A DNA stretch of 64,000 nt from Bin87 sp965203855 (GTDB lineage Bacteria; Chloroflexota; Dehalococcoidia; Lucifugimonadales; UBA3495): NCBI GenBank assembly GCA_965203855.1, contig CBDBDN010000005.1:62001-126000 (forward strand). Reading direction: 5' to 3'. The notes under the pieces are model-generated. The model was not told the origin of the DNA. It ran no database searches and saw only the letters and a list, made by a program, of their open reading frames with translations. The position numbers and the translations under genes were made by a program. Positions 7,833 through 16,310 of the stretch are shown here, in pieces (position 1 is the first letter of the stretch; each line of letters begins with the position of its first letter).

Positions 7833-8678
7833 ATGCAAGCCATTGATATGCACGTCCATGTGCCCCGGGAACCGGGCCTGCCCGAAATTGAAATTGAGGC
7901 CGAACTGCTGCGCTACTTCCGCGCGCCGCCGCCCCCGTCGGACCCGGCGGAAATGGCCGCCCGTTTCCGCAGCCTTGACCTGTTCGGCGTCATCTTTTCC
8001 GTGGACACTACCACCAACACCGGCGAAAAGCCCGACAGCAACGATTGGGTCGCCAGCATCGTCAACGCCCATCCGCAGCAGTTTATGGGCTTCGCTTCCG
8101 TTGACCCCTGGATGGGCAAGGCCGCCTGCTACGAACTGGAACGCGCTGTCAAGGAACTCGGCCTCAAAGGACTGAAACTGCATCCCATACATCAGGCTTT
8201 TATGCCCAACGATACCCACTTTTATCCCCTGTACGAAGTTGCCGACGGGCTGGGCATTCCGGTTCTGTTTCATTCCGGTTTCGCCGGCGCCGGTTCCGGT
8301 ACGCCCGGCGGCAGCGGCCTCAAGCTCAAGTACAGCCAGCCCATCCCCTGCTTTGACGATGTGGCCGCCGATTTTCCCAACCTCACCATCATTATGGCCC
8401 ATCCCGCCTGGCCTTGGATTGACCAGCAGATTGCCGTCGCCCTGCACAAATCCAATGTGTACCTGGACTTGTCTGGCTGGATGCCCCGGTTCATCCCGGA
8501 GCCGCTGCTGCGGGAAACCAACACCCGCTTGCAAGACAAGGTAATGTTCGGCTCCGACTACCCGTTCATCCAGCCCGATGCCTGGCTGCATGACTTTCAG
8601 AACCTGCAAATGCGCGACCATGTCATCCCCAAAGTGCTGATTGAAAACGCCCGCCGCGCCCTCAACATCCCGGCCTGA
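7833..8678 (+). CDS. Amidohydrolase-2 (TIM-barrel metal-dependent hydrolase)
   Basis: A 281-residue protein. The metal site is shown by IDMHVHVPRE at the N-terminus, LKLHPIHQ, VLFHSGF, IIMAHPAWPW and MFGSDYPF, the standard order of amidohydrolase-2 (ACMSD/PTE-like) barrels. Such enzymes hydrolyse or decarboxylate small carboxylic or lactone substrates; the actual substrate is not evident. GGAG precedes the ATG by 10 nt. It is a monocistronic unit between the VOC gene and dnaX. Confidence 0.88.
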   Translation: MQAIDMHVHVPREPGLPEIEIEAELLRYFRAPPPPSDPAEMAARFRSLDLFGVIFSVDTTTNTGEKPDSNDWVASIVNAHPQQFMGFASVDPWMGKAACYELERAVKELGLKGLKLHPIHQAFMPNDTHFYPLYEVADGLGIPVLFHSGFAGAGSGTPGGSGLKLKYSQPIPCFDDVAADFPNLTIIMAHPAWPWIDQQIAVALHKSNVYLDLSGWMPRFIPEPLLRETNTRLQDKVMFGSDYPFIQPDAWLHDFQNLQMRDHVIPKVLIENARRALNIPA

Positions 8679-8866
8679 CCGCCCCATTTCCCGCCTTACC
8701 AGGTGATAGGATAAATGGAACGACAGCGCGGCTTTGGCGCGGTTCTTTCAATGACCGCAGCATATAGCGTCGGCTGCCGGACGGCGGTTATAGTAGCGGC
8801 GCAAAAGCAGCCGTCCCATGCCGCCCGGCGCCGGCTTGCTGTACGCCTGATTTCCGATTCGCACCC

Positions 8867-10582
8867 ATGACCTCCCAAGTCTATTACCGCAAATGGCGAC
8901 CGGCCCGGTTCAGCGACCTGGCCGGCCAGGAACATATTACCGCTACCCTGCGCCAGGCCGTCATCCAGGGGCGGGTCAGCCACAGCTATCTGTTCTGCGG
9001 GCCGCGCGGCACCGGCAAAACCACTACGGCACGCGTCCTGGCCAAGGCCGTCAACTGCCTCAACCCGCAGCAGGGCGACCCCTGCAACGAGTGCGCCCCT
9101 TGCCAGTCTATCAACCAGGGCCGCAATATGGACATCATTGAGCTGGACGCCGCCAGCAACCGGGGCATTGACGAAATCCGCGACATCCGCGACAAAGTGC
9201 ACTTTCTGCCCGCCGAAAGCGCCCGCAAAGTGTACATCATCGACGAAGCCCATATGCTCACCGCCCAGGCGTCCAACGCTTTCCTGAAAACCCTGGAGGA
9301 ACCGCCGCAGCACGTCATTTTCATTCTCTGCACTACCGAAGCCCACAACATCCTGCCGACCATCATTTCCCGCTGCCAGCGTTACGACTTCCGGCGTCTG
9401 CCCGGACAAGTCATCTTTGACCGTTTGGCGCACATTACCGACCGGGAAGCCGTCGCCATTGAACCGGAAGCGCTGCGGCTGGTCGCCCGCAATGCCGGCG
9501 GCTCGCTGCGCGACGCCGAAAACATCCTGGAGCAGCTGGTAGTTTCGGCCCGTGATACCGTCAAGGCCGCCGATGTTGAGGAACTGCTCGGCTTGGGCCG
9601 CGGCGACGCCTACCTCAAACTGGCGCAGCAGCTCCTGCTAATGGACGCCCCCGGCGCTTTGTCCACCATCAACGAAGCCCTATGGGAGGGCGCCGACCCT
9701 CGCCAGATGCACCGCCAGACCCTAGACCTCCTCCGCGCGGCGCTGCTGCTGTCCTGGGATGCCGCCGACACGGTGGACTTGCCCGATGCGGCGTTGGAAA
9801 CGCTGCGCGCCGCCGTACCGCAGGCCGACCGCAGCCGGATTTTGCGCGCCGTCCGCATCTGGGCCGAAGCCAATCTGCGCTATGACGCCCCGTCCGCGCT
9901 GCCGCTGGAAGTAGCCGCCGCCGAAATCGGCAGAGACGAACCCATCGCCCCGGAACTGCCGGCAGCGGAGCCGGCAACGCGGCCGGCCGCAGCCCCGCAG
10001 CGTCCGCGCGCGCCGGCGGACGCCCCATCCCGAGCGCCGGCCGCGTCATCGCCGCCCCCGGCGCCGCGCCCGAATACGCCGGCGCCCGACCGCGCTCCGC
10101 CGCGTCCGCCGTCCCCGTCACAATCGCCAACGCCGCCACAACGCAGCGCGCCGCCGCCGGCCGGCAGCCTGCAAGCCCAATGGGAGCAGGCCGTCCGTGA
10201 TTTAAGCCGCACCAAAGGCAGCAAGTACAGCATCGGCGCCCTGCTACGCGACTGCCGCTCCGACAGCGTCCATCTGTCCGCCGACGACGCAACGCTGATC
10301 CTGCCCTTTCGCAACATCGCCAATCTGGACCGGATGAAAGAGGAACTGGATACCCCCGGCGCCCGAGTCCGTGATACCATCGAAAACGCAATTGAGCAGA
10401 TTTTTGGCACCCGCTATTCCTTTGAGGTAACGCTTGCCAACGGCAATAGCGCTGGCAATGGCAATAGCGGCGGCAACGACGCCCGCCCGGCCCGCAGCAG
10501 CCTGCAAGACAGCCATCTGATGCGTACGGCAATGGGACTGGGCGCCCGTATCATCGAAGACCAACAGGAGACGCCAAACTGA
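8867..10582 (+). CDS. dnaX: DNA polymerase III subunit gamma/tau
   Basis: A 571-residue clamp-loader ATPase. Walker A GPRGTGKTT lies near residue 45. The zinc-binding cluster CLNPQQGDPCNECAPC follows, then Walker B VYIIDEAHML and sensor TIISRCQRYDF. Domain III spans roughly residues 210-360. A Pro/Ala-rich linker (about 365-430) leads to a short tau-like C-terminal domain. DnaX organises the replisome and loads the beta clamp. It sits 2 nt before ybaB, the widely conserved dnaX-ybaB-recR order. Confidence 0.97.
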   Translation: MTSQVYYRKWRPARFSDLAGQEHITATLRQAVIQGRVSHSYLFCGPRGTGKTTTARVLAKAVNCLNPQQGDPCNECAPCQSINQGRNMDIIELDAASNRGIDEIRDIRDKVHFLPAESARKVYIIDEAHMLTAQASNAFLKTLEEPPQHVIFILCTTEAHNILPTIISRCQRYDFRRLPGQVIFDRLAHITDREAVAIEPEALRLVARNAGGSLRDAENILEQLVVSARDTVKAADVEELLGLGRGDAYLKLAQQLLLMDAPGALSTINEALWEGADPRQMHRQTLDLLRAALLLSWDAADTVDLPDAALETLRAAVPQADRSRILRAVRIWAEANLRYDAPSALPLEVAAAEIGRDEPIAPELPAAEPATRPAAAPQRPRAPADAPSRAPAASSPPPAPRPNTPAPDRAPPRPPSPSQSPTPPQRSAPPPAGSLQAQWEQAVRDLSRTKGSKYSIGALLRDCRSDSVHLSADDATLILPFRNIANLDRMKEELDTPGARVRDTIENAIEQIFGTRYSFEVTLANGNSAGNGNSGGNDARPARSSLQDSHLMRTAMGLGARIIEDQQETPN

Positions 10583-10584
10583 TT

Positions 10585-10887
10585 ATGGTAAATCGCAGAA
10601 TGATGCGCCAGGCCCAGCAGTTGCAGAACCGCCTGGCCCAAGCCCAAGAGGAACTGGCCGAAATGACCGCCGAAGGCTCCGCCGGAGGCGGCGTAGTGCG
10701 CGTCACCATGAACGGACGGCAGGAAGTATCGGCAGTGGTCATTGAACCGGAAGCGGTTGAGGATATTGACCTGCTGCAAGACCTGGTGGCCGCCGCCTTC
10801 AACGACGCTTCTACCCGCACCCAGCAGATGGCCGCCGAAAAGATGAACGCCCTGACCGGTGGCATGAACATTCCCGGCCTGGTCTAG
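10585..10887 (+). CDS. ybaB: YbaB/EbfC-family nucleoid-associated protein
   Basis: A 100-residue protein with an N-terminal helix MMRQAQQLQNRLAQAQEEL and the family core VTMNGRQEVSAVVIEPE. It dimerises and binds DNA as a small nucleoid protein, and is conserved between dnaX and recR. The start overlaps the end of dnaX closely and has CAGGAGAC upstream, so it is co-transcribed. A strong hairpin follows directly after its stop codon. Confidence 0.93.
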   Translation: MVNRRMMRQAQQLQNRLAQAQEELAEMTAEGSAGGGVVRVTMNGRQEVSAVVIEPEAVEDIDLLQDLVAAAFNDASTRTQQMAAEKMNALTGGMNIPGLV

Positions 10888-10889
10888 CC

Positions 10890-10917
10890 GCGCGCCGCCG
10901 GGCCACCGGCGGCGCGC
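10890..10917 (+). terminator. Strong GC hairpin after ybaB
   Basis: Perfect 12-bp stem (GCGCGCCGCCGG and its complement) with a 4-nt loop, starting 3 nt after the ybaB stop. No T-tract follows directly, so termination would be atypical. It separates the dnaX-ybaB unit from the next gene, which has its own promoter. Confidence 0.6.
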
Positions 10918-10925
10918 TAAAGCGG

Positions 10926-10983
10926 ACGGCGTTTTATCCATACGGTATTACGGCGTTCTATCCATACGGTATTAGGGTATAAT
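10926..10983 (+). promoter_or_regulatory. Tandem 24-bp direct repeats and leaderless TATAAT promoter
   Basis: Two head-to-tail 24-bp repeats (10926-10949 and 10950-10973, one mismatch, core TATCCATACGGTATT) abut a TATAAT at 10978-10983. The ATG at 10990 begins 6 nt after the box, so the transcript should start at or near the start codon. The repeats cover the -35 position and are good operator candidates. Confidence 0.7.
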
Positions 10984-10989
10984 GCTCTT

Positions 10990-12087
10990 ATGACTACCAG
11001 CATAACCGACATCGCTGACCTCGCCCGCATCCTCAACGAGCAGCCGGAATGGCGCGACGCCGTCCGCAGCATCCTGCTCAGCCAGGCGCTGATTGACTTG
11101 CCGCAGCAGATCGCAGAATCCACGCAGGCCGCCAACCGCCGGCTGGACGCCTTGGAAGCCGGCCCATCCCGACTGGAAACCGCCTTGGCCGCGTTTATGG
11201 AGGCTACCAATCGCCGGCTGGACGCCCTGGAAGCCGGCCAAGTTGAGCTGCAAGCCGGCCAGGTTGAGTTTCCAGCCGGGCTTGGCCGGCTGGAAACCGC
11301 CTTAGCCGAGTTTATGGCGGCCACCAACCGCCGCCTGGACGCCCTGGAAGCCGGCCAAACCCGGCTGGAAACCGCCTTGGCCGAGTTTATGGAAGCCACC
11401 AACCGCCGGCTGGACGCCTTGGAAGCCGGCCAAGCCCGTTTGGAAACTGCCTTGGCCGAGTTTATGGAATCTACCAACCGCCGGCTGGACGCCCTGGAAG
11501 CCGGCCAAGCCCGACACGATGCGGATATTGCCGAGGTGAAAGCGGGAATCGCCGAATTGCGGACAGACCTCGGGCGGCTTGAACAGAGGGTCAGCCGGTT
11601 GGAGGGCACCGTAGGCTGGCTGGTCGGCGCCGAACTGGAACGCTCCGTCCACGCCAACATCATCAGCATCGCCAGCCGTCAGCTGGGCCTGAACCGCGCC
11701 CGCATCCTCCAAAGCAAAATCGTTGCCAGAGGGCCGGATTTGCAGGACATCATTGACGACGCTGAGGAACAGGGCGTCATCACCGCCGACCAGGGCCGCC
11801 ATCTGGAACTGTCCGACATCATCATCAGCGGGCGGCGCAAAAGCGACCGGCAGCATTGCTATGTCGTTGCTGAAGTCTCCGCCGGCATCCGCGACGCCGA
11901 CATTACCCGCGCCCGCGACCGGGCGCAAACCTTGGCCGCGGCGCAGCAGCTGCCCGTGATTCCGATGGTAGTCGGCGCCAGCATCTCCCATCAGCAGCGC
12001 AGCCTGGCGGACAGCGCCGGCGTGTCGGTAGTAATCGCGCTCAGCCTGGCGCAGGATACCGATGATGACCCGCCGGCGGACGAATGA
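10990..12087 (+). CDS. Coiled-coil repeat protein with C-terminal PD-(D/E)XK-like domain
   Basis: A 365-residue protein. Residues about 60-175 are built from 25-residue units RLETALAEFMEATNRRLDAL plus EAGQ(A/T/V), a long coiled coil. Residues about 215-350 form an alpha/beta domain with LGLNRARIL, LSDIIISGRR and YVVAEVS, then PVIPMVVGAS. This resembles the PD-(D/E)XK nuclease-like domain of DUF3782-type coiled-coil proteins, but the last catalytic position reads EVS rather than E.K. It is inserted between ybaB and recR, which are usually adjacent, and carries its own leaderless promoter. Function unknown. Confidence 0.75.
   Translation: MTTSITDIADLARILNEQPEWRDAVRSILLSQALIDLPQQIAESTQAANRRLDALEAGPSRLETALAAFMEATNRRLDALEAGQVELQAGQVEFPAGLGRLETALAEFMAATNRRLDALEAGQTRLETALAEFMEATNRRLDALEAGQARLETALAEFMESTNRRLDALEAGQARHDADIAEVKAGIAELRTDLGRLEQRVSRLEGTVGWLVGAELERSVHANIISIASRQLGLNRARILQSKIVARGPDLQDIIDDAEEQGVITADQGRHLELSDIIISGRRKSDRQHCYVVAEVSAGIRDADITRARDRAQTLAAAQQLPVIPMVVGASISHQQRSLADSAGVSVVIALSLAQDTDDDPPADE
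11170..11511 (+). repeat. 75-bp in-frame coding repeat, four copies
   Basis: Units at 11170-11244, 11287-11361, 11362-11436 and 11437-11511 encode the 25-residue RLETALAEFMEATNRRLDAL-type unit. A 42-bp diverged segment separates the first from the rest. Copy number could vary without breaking the frame. Confidence 0.85.
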
Positions 12088-12147
12088 CTGCCCGCGCCGG
12101 CCCGCCGGACACGCCCTCGTTAGCCGCTAACCGGATGGCGCAGCATT

Positions 12148-12771
12148 ATGCTTGGCGATTCCCTCCCTGGCACTACCCGCTCCCTGGCGCAGCTTACCGA
12201 GGAACTGCGCCGGCTGCCCGGCGTCGGCCCCAAAAGCGCCCAGCGCATCGCCTACTATATCGCCCAGATGCCGGCCGAGGAAGCCCGATCCCTCTCCGAC
12301 GCCATTATCGCCGTGAAAGACCTGATCCTGTTCTGCGACGAATGCCGCAACCTCACCGATGCCTCGCCTTGTGATATTTGCGCCAACCCGCAGCGCAACC
12401 GGGACCAGATTTGCGTAGTTGAGGAATCCCGCGACCTCGTGGCGCTGGAACGCACCCGCGCCTATCGCGGCCTTTACCATGTGCTGCACGGCGTCCTCTC
12501 TCCCCTCAACGGCGTCGGGCCGGAGGACATCCATCTCCCCCAGCTCCTGGCCCGCCTTGACGGCGCCGCCGACCCCTTGCAGGAACTAATTATCGCTACC
12601 AACCCCACTTTAGAGGGCGATGCTACCGCCGACTTTATCCAGCGCCGCCTGTCCGGCTCCGGCATCACCGTTACCCGCTTGGCCCGGGGATTGCCCGTTG
12701 GCGGGTCCCTGGAATTCGCCGACGAAACTACCCTGACCCGCGCCTTGGCCGGCCGCAGCCCAACGGAATAG
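12148..12771 (+). CDS. recR: Recombination mediator RecR
   Basis: A 207-residue protein. The N-terminal HhH region is ELRRLPGVGPKSAQRIA. The four-Cys zinc finger FCDECRNLTDASPCDIC lies near residues 61-77. The Toprim domain starts VVEESRDLVALE, and the C-terminal Walker-like strand includes IIATNPTLEGDATA. RecR acts with RecO (and RecF) to load RecA on SSB-coated gaps. It is followed 7 nt later by recO. Confidence 0.96.
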   Translation: MLGDSLPGTTRSLAQLTEELRRLPGVGPKSAQRIAYYIAQMPAEEARSLSDAIIAVKDLILFCDECRNLTDASPCDICANPQRNRDQICVVEESRDLVALERTRAYRGLYHVLHGVLSPLNGVGPEDIHLPQLLARLDGAADPLQELIIATNPTLEGDATADFIQRRLSGSGITVTRLARGLPVGGSLEFADETTLTRALAGRSPTE

Positions 12772-12778
12772 CCCGGCG

Positions 12779-13570
12779 ATGGCGCAGCCGCGCACCTACC
12801 GCGCCACGGCGCTTACCCTACGCAAGCGCATCGCCGGCGAATCCGACCTCATCGCTACCCTGCTTACCCGTGAGCATGGCAAGGTTGAGGCGGTAGCGCG
12901 CGGCGCGCGCCGCTTTACCAGCCGGCTGATGGGGCATTTTGAGCCCCTTACCCTGCTGCGCGTGTCTCTGGCGCGCGGCCGTTCTCTGGACACGGTTAGC
13001 GAAGCCGAAGTCATTTCCGCTTTCAATGCCCTCAAAAGCGACTACCGAACTACCGCCCGCGCCCTGTATGTCGCCGAACTGCTGGACGGATTCTCCGCAC
13101 TCTCCGCCGTCAATCCCGAACTCTTTGACCTGGCTACCCGAACTTTGGCCGCTATTTCCGCAACGCCGGACGCCGACCTGCCGCTGCGCTGTTTCGACCT
13201 GCAACTGCTCAACCTCTCCGGCTTTCTCCCCGAACTTTACTGCTGCGTTGACTGCGGCGATGAGCTGGCGCCGGAACAGCATCGCTACGCCGCCGGCGCC
13301 GGCGGTACGCTTTGCCCCGACTGCATCCCCGACGATACCCCGATTCGCCCGCTTTCGCTCCCGGCCCTCAAAGTGCTGCGCCTGCTGCACCGCACCGCCC
13401 GGCCCGACCTGCTGCCCGATATTCACATCCCGCCCGACATCCATAGCGAAGTGAGCGCCGCCCTTTCCGCCAGCCTCCGTTACTGGATGGACGGCCCGGT
13501 GCGTTCCCAAACTTTCCTGGACGGCATCGCCGCTGCTACGGCAGCGCATCCCGGTACTGCTATAAAGTAA
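12779..13570 (+). CDS. recO: DNA repair protein RecO
   Basis: A 263-residue protein. The N-terminal OB-fold shows YRATALTLRKRIAGESDLI, then EAVARGARR. A helical region follows, then a CVDCGDEL...LCPDC zinc site near residues 155-182, and a C-terminal helical domain. RecO anneals ssDNA and works with RecR. The recR-recO linkage gives a compact recombination-mediator unit. Weak AT-rich repeats follow the stop. Confidence 0.94.
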   Translation: MAQPRTYRATALTLRKRIAGESDLIATLLTREHGKVEAVARGARRFTSRLMGHFEPLTLLRVSLARGRSLDTVSEAEVISAFNALKSDYRTTARALYVAELLDGFSALSAVNPELFDLATRTLAAISATPDADLPLRCFDLQLLNLSGFLPELYCCVDCGDELAPEQHRYAAGAGGTLCPDCIPDDTPIRPLSLPALKVLRLLHRTARPDLLPDIHIPPDIHSEVSAALSASLRYWMDGPVRSQTFLDGIAAATAAHPGTAIK

Positions 13571-13611
13571 TGCCGTGTATAAAACGATGCCGTGTATAAA
13601 GCGATGCCGTG
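13571..13611. repeat. 17-bp tandem repeat after recO
   Basis: Two and a half units of TGCCGTGTATAAAACGA lie directly downstream of the recO stop. No hairpin or T-run is evident. The rest of 13612-13794 shows nothing but the accC ribosome-binding site. Confidence 0.7.
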
Positions 13612-13794
13612 AAATCCGCCGGAACTTGCCCCGTCGTCTATTGAACCGGCAGCGCCAAAAGGATTACAAAGAGCGTCATTAACGCGGCGCGGCCGCCATC
13701 CTCAACCGGGCACACCGTACCGCCCCCGTCCCGACCCGCCCGCCGGACGGACGGAATACGCCAAGAGTGGTAAGACGATGCCGGAGAGCGCAAG

Positions 13795-15381
13795 ATGTTC
13801 AGCAAAGTACTGGTCGCTAACCGCGGCGAAATCGCCGTCCGCATCATTCGCACTTGTCAGCGGTTGGGCGTGCCCACCGTGGCCGTCTATTCCGAAGCCG
13901 ACGCCGGCGCCGCCCACACCCGGCAAGCCGACGCAGCAGTCTGCATCGGCCCCGCCGCCGCCGCCGATTCTTACCTCAACATTGACGCCGTGCTGTCCGC
14001 CTGCCGCGCCACCGGCGCCGCCGCCATCCATCCCGGCTACGGATTCCTGTCGGAAAACAGCGAACTTTCCCGCCGCTGCAAATCCGAAGGCATCATCTTT
14101 ATCGGCCCCGGCGAGGAAGTCCTCAACCAGATGGCCGACAAACTCTCGGCGCGTCGGGTCGCCCGCAAATCCGGCCTCCCCGTTATGCCCGGCACCGAGG
14201 AGCCGGTACAGGACGACGAAGCCATCGCCAAAGCCTGGGAACTGGGCTTTCCGATGATGGTCAAAGCCACTGCCGGCGGCGGCGGCATCGGCATCCACGT
14301 CGTGCATAGCATGGCGGAACTGGAACCCGTCATTGAGCGGACGCGCAAAACCGCCGCCGCCGCTTTCGCCGACTCCAGCCTGTTCTACGAGCGCTACCTG
14401 CAAGGCGCTTCCCATATTGAAGTGCAAATTGTCGCCGACCACTTCGGCAATGTGCTGCACCTTTACGAGCGCGACTGCTCCATCCAGCGCCGCAATCAAA
14501 AGCTGATTGAGGAAACGCCGGCTACCGCCAAGCTCAACCCCGAAGTGCGCGGCCAAATCCGCCGCCTGTCCCGCCAGCTGGGTCGCGAAGTCGGCTACAC
14601 CAATGCCGGCACCGTCGAGTTTCTGGTTGCCCCCGACGGCCATTTCTACTTCCTGGAAATGAACCCCCGCTTGCAAGTGGAACACGGCGTTACCGAACTG
14701 CTTACCGGGCAGGACATTGTAGCCTTGCAATTACAAGCCGCCGCCGGCATCCCTTTTGAACTGCGCCAGCGCAACATCCGCGCCCACGGCCACGCCATCG
14801 AAGCCCGCGTCTATCCCGAAAACCCCGATACTTGCCTGCCCACCGTCGGCACGGTAACCGATCTGCGGCTGCCGGAGGGCCGACATATCCGCGTAGATAC
14901 CGCCCTCTATGTCGGATACGAAGTGCTGCTGCATTACGAGCCGCTGCTCGCCAAAGTGATGGTCAGCGGCCCCGACCGTCCCGCCGCCATCGCCCGGCTG
15001 GACGCCGCCCTGGCCGATTTCCACCTGGACGGCGTAACCACCAACATCCCCCTGCTGCGGGATGTGCTGGCCAGCCCGGAGTTCGCTTCCGGCAATTACC
15101 ACACCGGCACGCTGCCGCAGATTATAGAACGCCGGCGGCAGTCGCACGGCCTCGCCCAAAATCAAAATGGCCGGAATGCGCCGGGCAAAACGCCGCAAAA
15201 CGGGTATAATGCTGGCTTGGCGCAAAACCCGCGAGCATTGGCCGCCGCCATCGGCGCCGCCGTAGTGGCGGCCCAAGCCGGCCAGTCAGCCAGCGTTACG
15301 CCGGAACCCGCCGGCTCCCGCTGGCGCACTACGGGACGCCGGGAACTTTTCCGCTCGCGGCTCGGCAGCGCAACCTGGTAA
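13795..15381 (+). CDS. accC: Biotin carboxylase (acyl-CoA/pyruvate carboxylase subunit) with C-terminal extension
   Basis: A 528-residue ATP-grasp enzyme that carboxylates biotin using bicarbonate. The N-terminal domain reads KVLVANRGEIAVRIIRT. The glycine loop ATAGGGGIGIH lies near residue 160, the active site EMNPRLQVEH near 288, and the BC C-terminal domain ends GNYHTGTLPQII near residue 447. The last 80 or so residues are extra: a Gln/Asn-rich linker, a helix PRALAAAIGAAVVAAQ and SRWRTTGRRELFRSRL. That tail resembles the short linker subunits (OadG/MmdD-like) of biotin-dependent decarboxylase and carboxylase operons. GGAG lies 8 nt upstream of the ATG. Confidence 0.92.
   Translation: MFSKVLVANRGEIAVRIIRTCQRLGVPTVAVYSEADAGAAHTRQADAAVCIGPAAAADSYLNIDAVLSACRATGAAAIHPGYGFLSENSELSRRCKSEGIIFIGPGEEVLNQMADKLSARRVARKSGLPVMPGTEEPVQDDEAIAKAWELGFPMMVKATAGGGGIGIHVVHSMAELEPVIERTRKTAAAAFADSSLFYERYLQGASHIEVQIVADHFGNVLHLYERDCSIQRRNQKLIEETPATAKLNPEVRGQIRRLSRQLGREVGYTNAGTVEFLVAPDGHFYFLEMNPRLQVEHGVTELLTGQDIVALQLQAAAGIPFELRQRNIRAHGHAIEARVYPENPDTCLPTVGTVTDLRLPEGRHIRVDTALYVGYEVLLHYEPLLAKVMVSGPDRPAAIARLDAALADFHLDGVTTNIPLLRDVLASPEFASGNYHTGTLPQIIERRRQSHGLAQNQNGRNAPGKTPQNGYNAGLAQNPRALAAAIGAAVVAAQAGQSASVTPEPAGSRWRTTGRRELFRSRLGSATW
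15205..15210 (+). promoter_or_regulatory. Possible internal leaderless promoter inside accC
   Basis: TATAAT lies exactly 6 nt before an in-frame TTG at 15217. This is the same geometry as the leaderless starts at 10990, 16746, 23986 and 60919. It would yield the 54-residue tail of accC as a separate small protein. The box is in coding sequence, so chance cannot be excluded. Confidence 0.35.
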
Positions 15382-15382
15382 T

Positions 15383-15832
15383 TTGACCACCGTAACCGTA
15401 CGCATCGGCGAACAATGGTACACCGTTGAAGTCGGCGACCTCTCTCAGTCGCCGGTTACGGTTACCGTTGACGGCGAAACCTTTCTGATTGACGTCGCCG
15501 TGGAACGCGGGCCGGCCCTGGCGGCGCCGCCGCGTTCCGGCCGGCCCGCCAGCAGCCTCAGCGCCCCCGATGCCCCGACTCCCGCATCCCCCTCCGGCGG
15601 CCCGGCGGCCCCTGCCAGCGACGACATCCTGCGTTCCCCGATGCCGGGGCGCGTTATGTCGGTGCTGGTTCGCCCCGGCGACGCCGTAGCCGCCGGCGCC
15701 GAAGTATGCGTGGTGGAAGCCATGAAAATGGAGCAAAGCATCCTGGCGCACCGCAACGGCATCGTCAAAACGGTGTTCGTCCAGCCTATGGACTCGGTCA
15801 ACGCCAACGATCCGCTGGTAGAATTGGAATAG
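15383..15832 (+). CDS. Biotin carboxyl carrier protein
   Basis: A 149-residue protein. The biotinyl domain occupies roughly residues 75-149 and contains VEAMKMEQSI, with the biotin-accepting Lys at about residue 115. The first 45 residues form a beta-rich segment, followed by a Pro/Ala/Ser linker. The start is TTG at 15383, 1 nt after the accC stop, so the two are translationally coupled. No carboxyltransferase subunit is in the window, so whether the complex acts on acetyl-, propionyl-CoA or pyruvate is open. Confidence 0.93.
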   Translation: MTTVTVRIGEQWYTVEVGDLSQSPVTVTVDGETFLIDVAVERGPALAAPPRSGRPASSLSAPDAPTPASPSGGPAAPASDDILRSPMPGRVMSVLVRPGDAVAAGAEVCVVEAMKMEQSILAHRNGIVKTVFVQPMDSVNANDPLVELE

Positions 15833-15860
15833 CAAACCCGATTGAACAAGGAGAGCCGTT

Positions 15861-16310
15861 ATGTCGGTAAAAGCCGGACGCCGTTCCATAGAACTGGTCG
15901 GCGAAGTGCGGGGAATGACGCTGAATGATGACGGCATCGGCGGCGCATTTCAGCTCCGCCTGGACGACGGCGCAACCGTCGCCGTTGATTTTGGCGCCGA
16001 GCATGAGCCCGGCATCGTAATGGCGTTGTTGCAGCGTACTTATCAACGCCTCAAAATTACCGGATTGGGCGATTTCGGCGCAGACGGCAAACTGCGCCGC
16101 GTCTGCCGCCTGGACACCAAAACGCCGGCGCGAATTCCATCGCCGGCGGAAGCGCAGCCGGCAACCCCGGGCAGCGCGCGGGAGTTTATAGAGGAGTGGA
16201 TTGCATTCGGCAAGACCATCCCGGAGGAGGAATGGGCCAAGTTCCCCACCGATTTCGCCGAAAATATGGACCACTATATGTACGGATTGCCCAAGCGAGG
16301 TGAGGAATGA
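15861..16310 (+). CDS. Putative antitoxin of the downstream VapC toxin
   Basis: A 149-residue protein with AGGAGA before the ATG. The first 90 residues look like a small beta domain. The C-terminal 45 residues read IEEWIAFGKTIPEEEWAKFP then NMDHYMYGLPKR, a tail found on proteins encoded before PIN toxins in several phyla. No RHH, AbrB or Phd DNA-binding motif is recognised. It overlaps the PIN gene by 4 bp (ATGA), the classic antitoxin-first arrangement. The antitoxin role is inferred from position and tail. Confidence 0.7.
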   Translation: MSVKAGRRSIELVGEVRGMTLNDDGIGGAFQLRLDDGATVAVDFGAEHEPGIVMALLQRTYQRLKITGLGDFGADGKLRRVCRLDTKTPARIPSPAEAQPATPGSAREFIEEWIAFGKTIPEEEWAKFPTDFAENMDHYMYGLPKRGEE

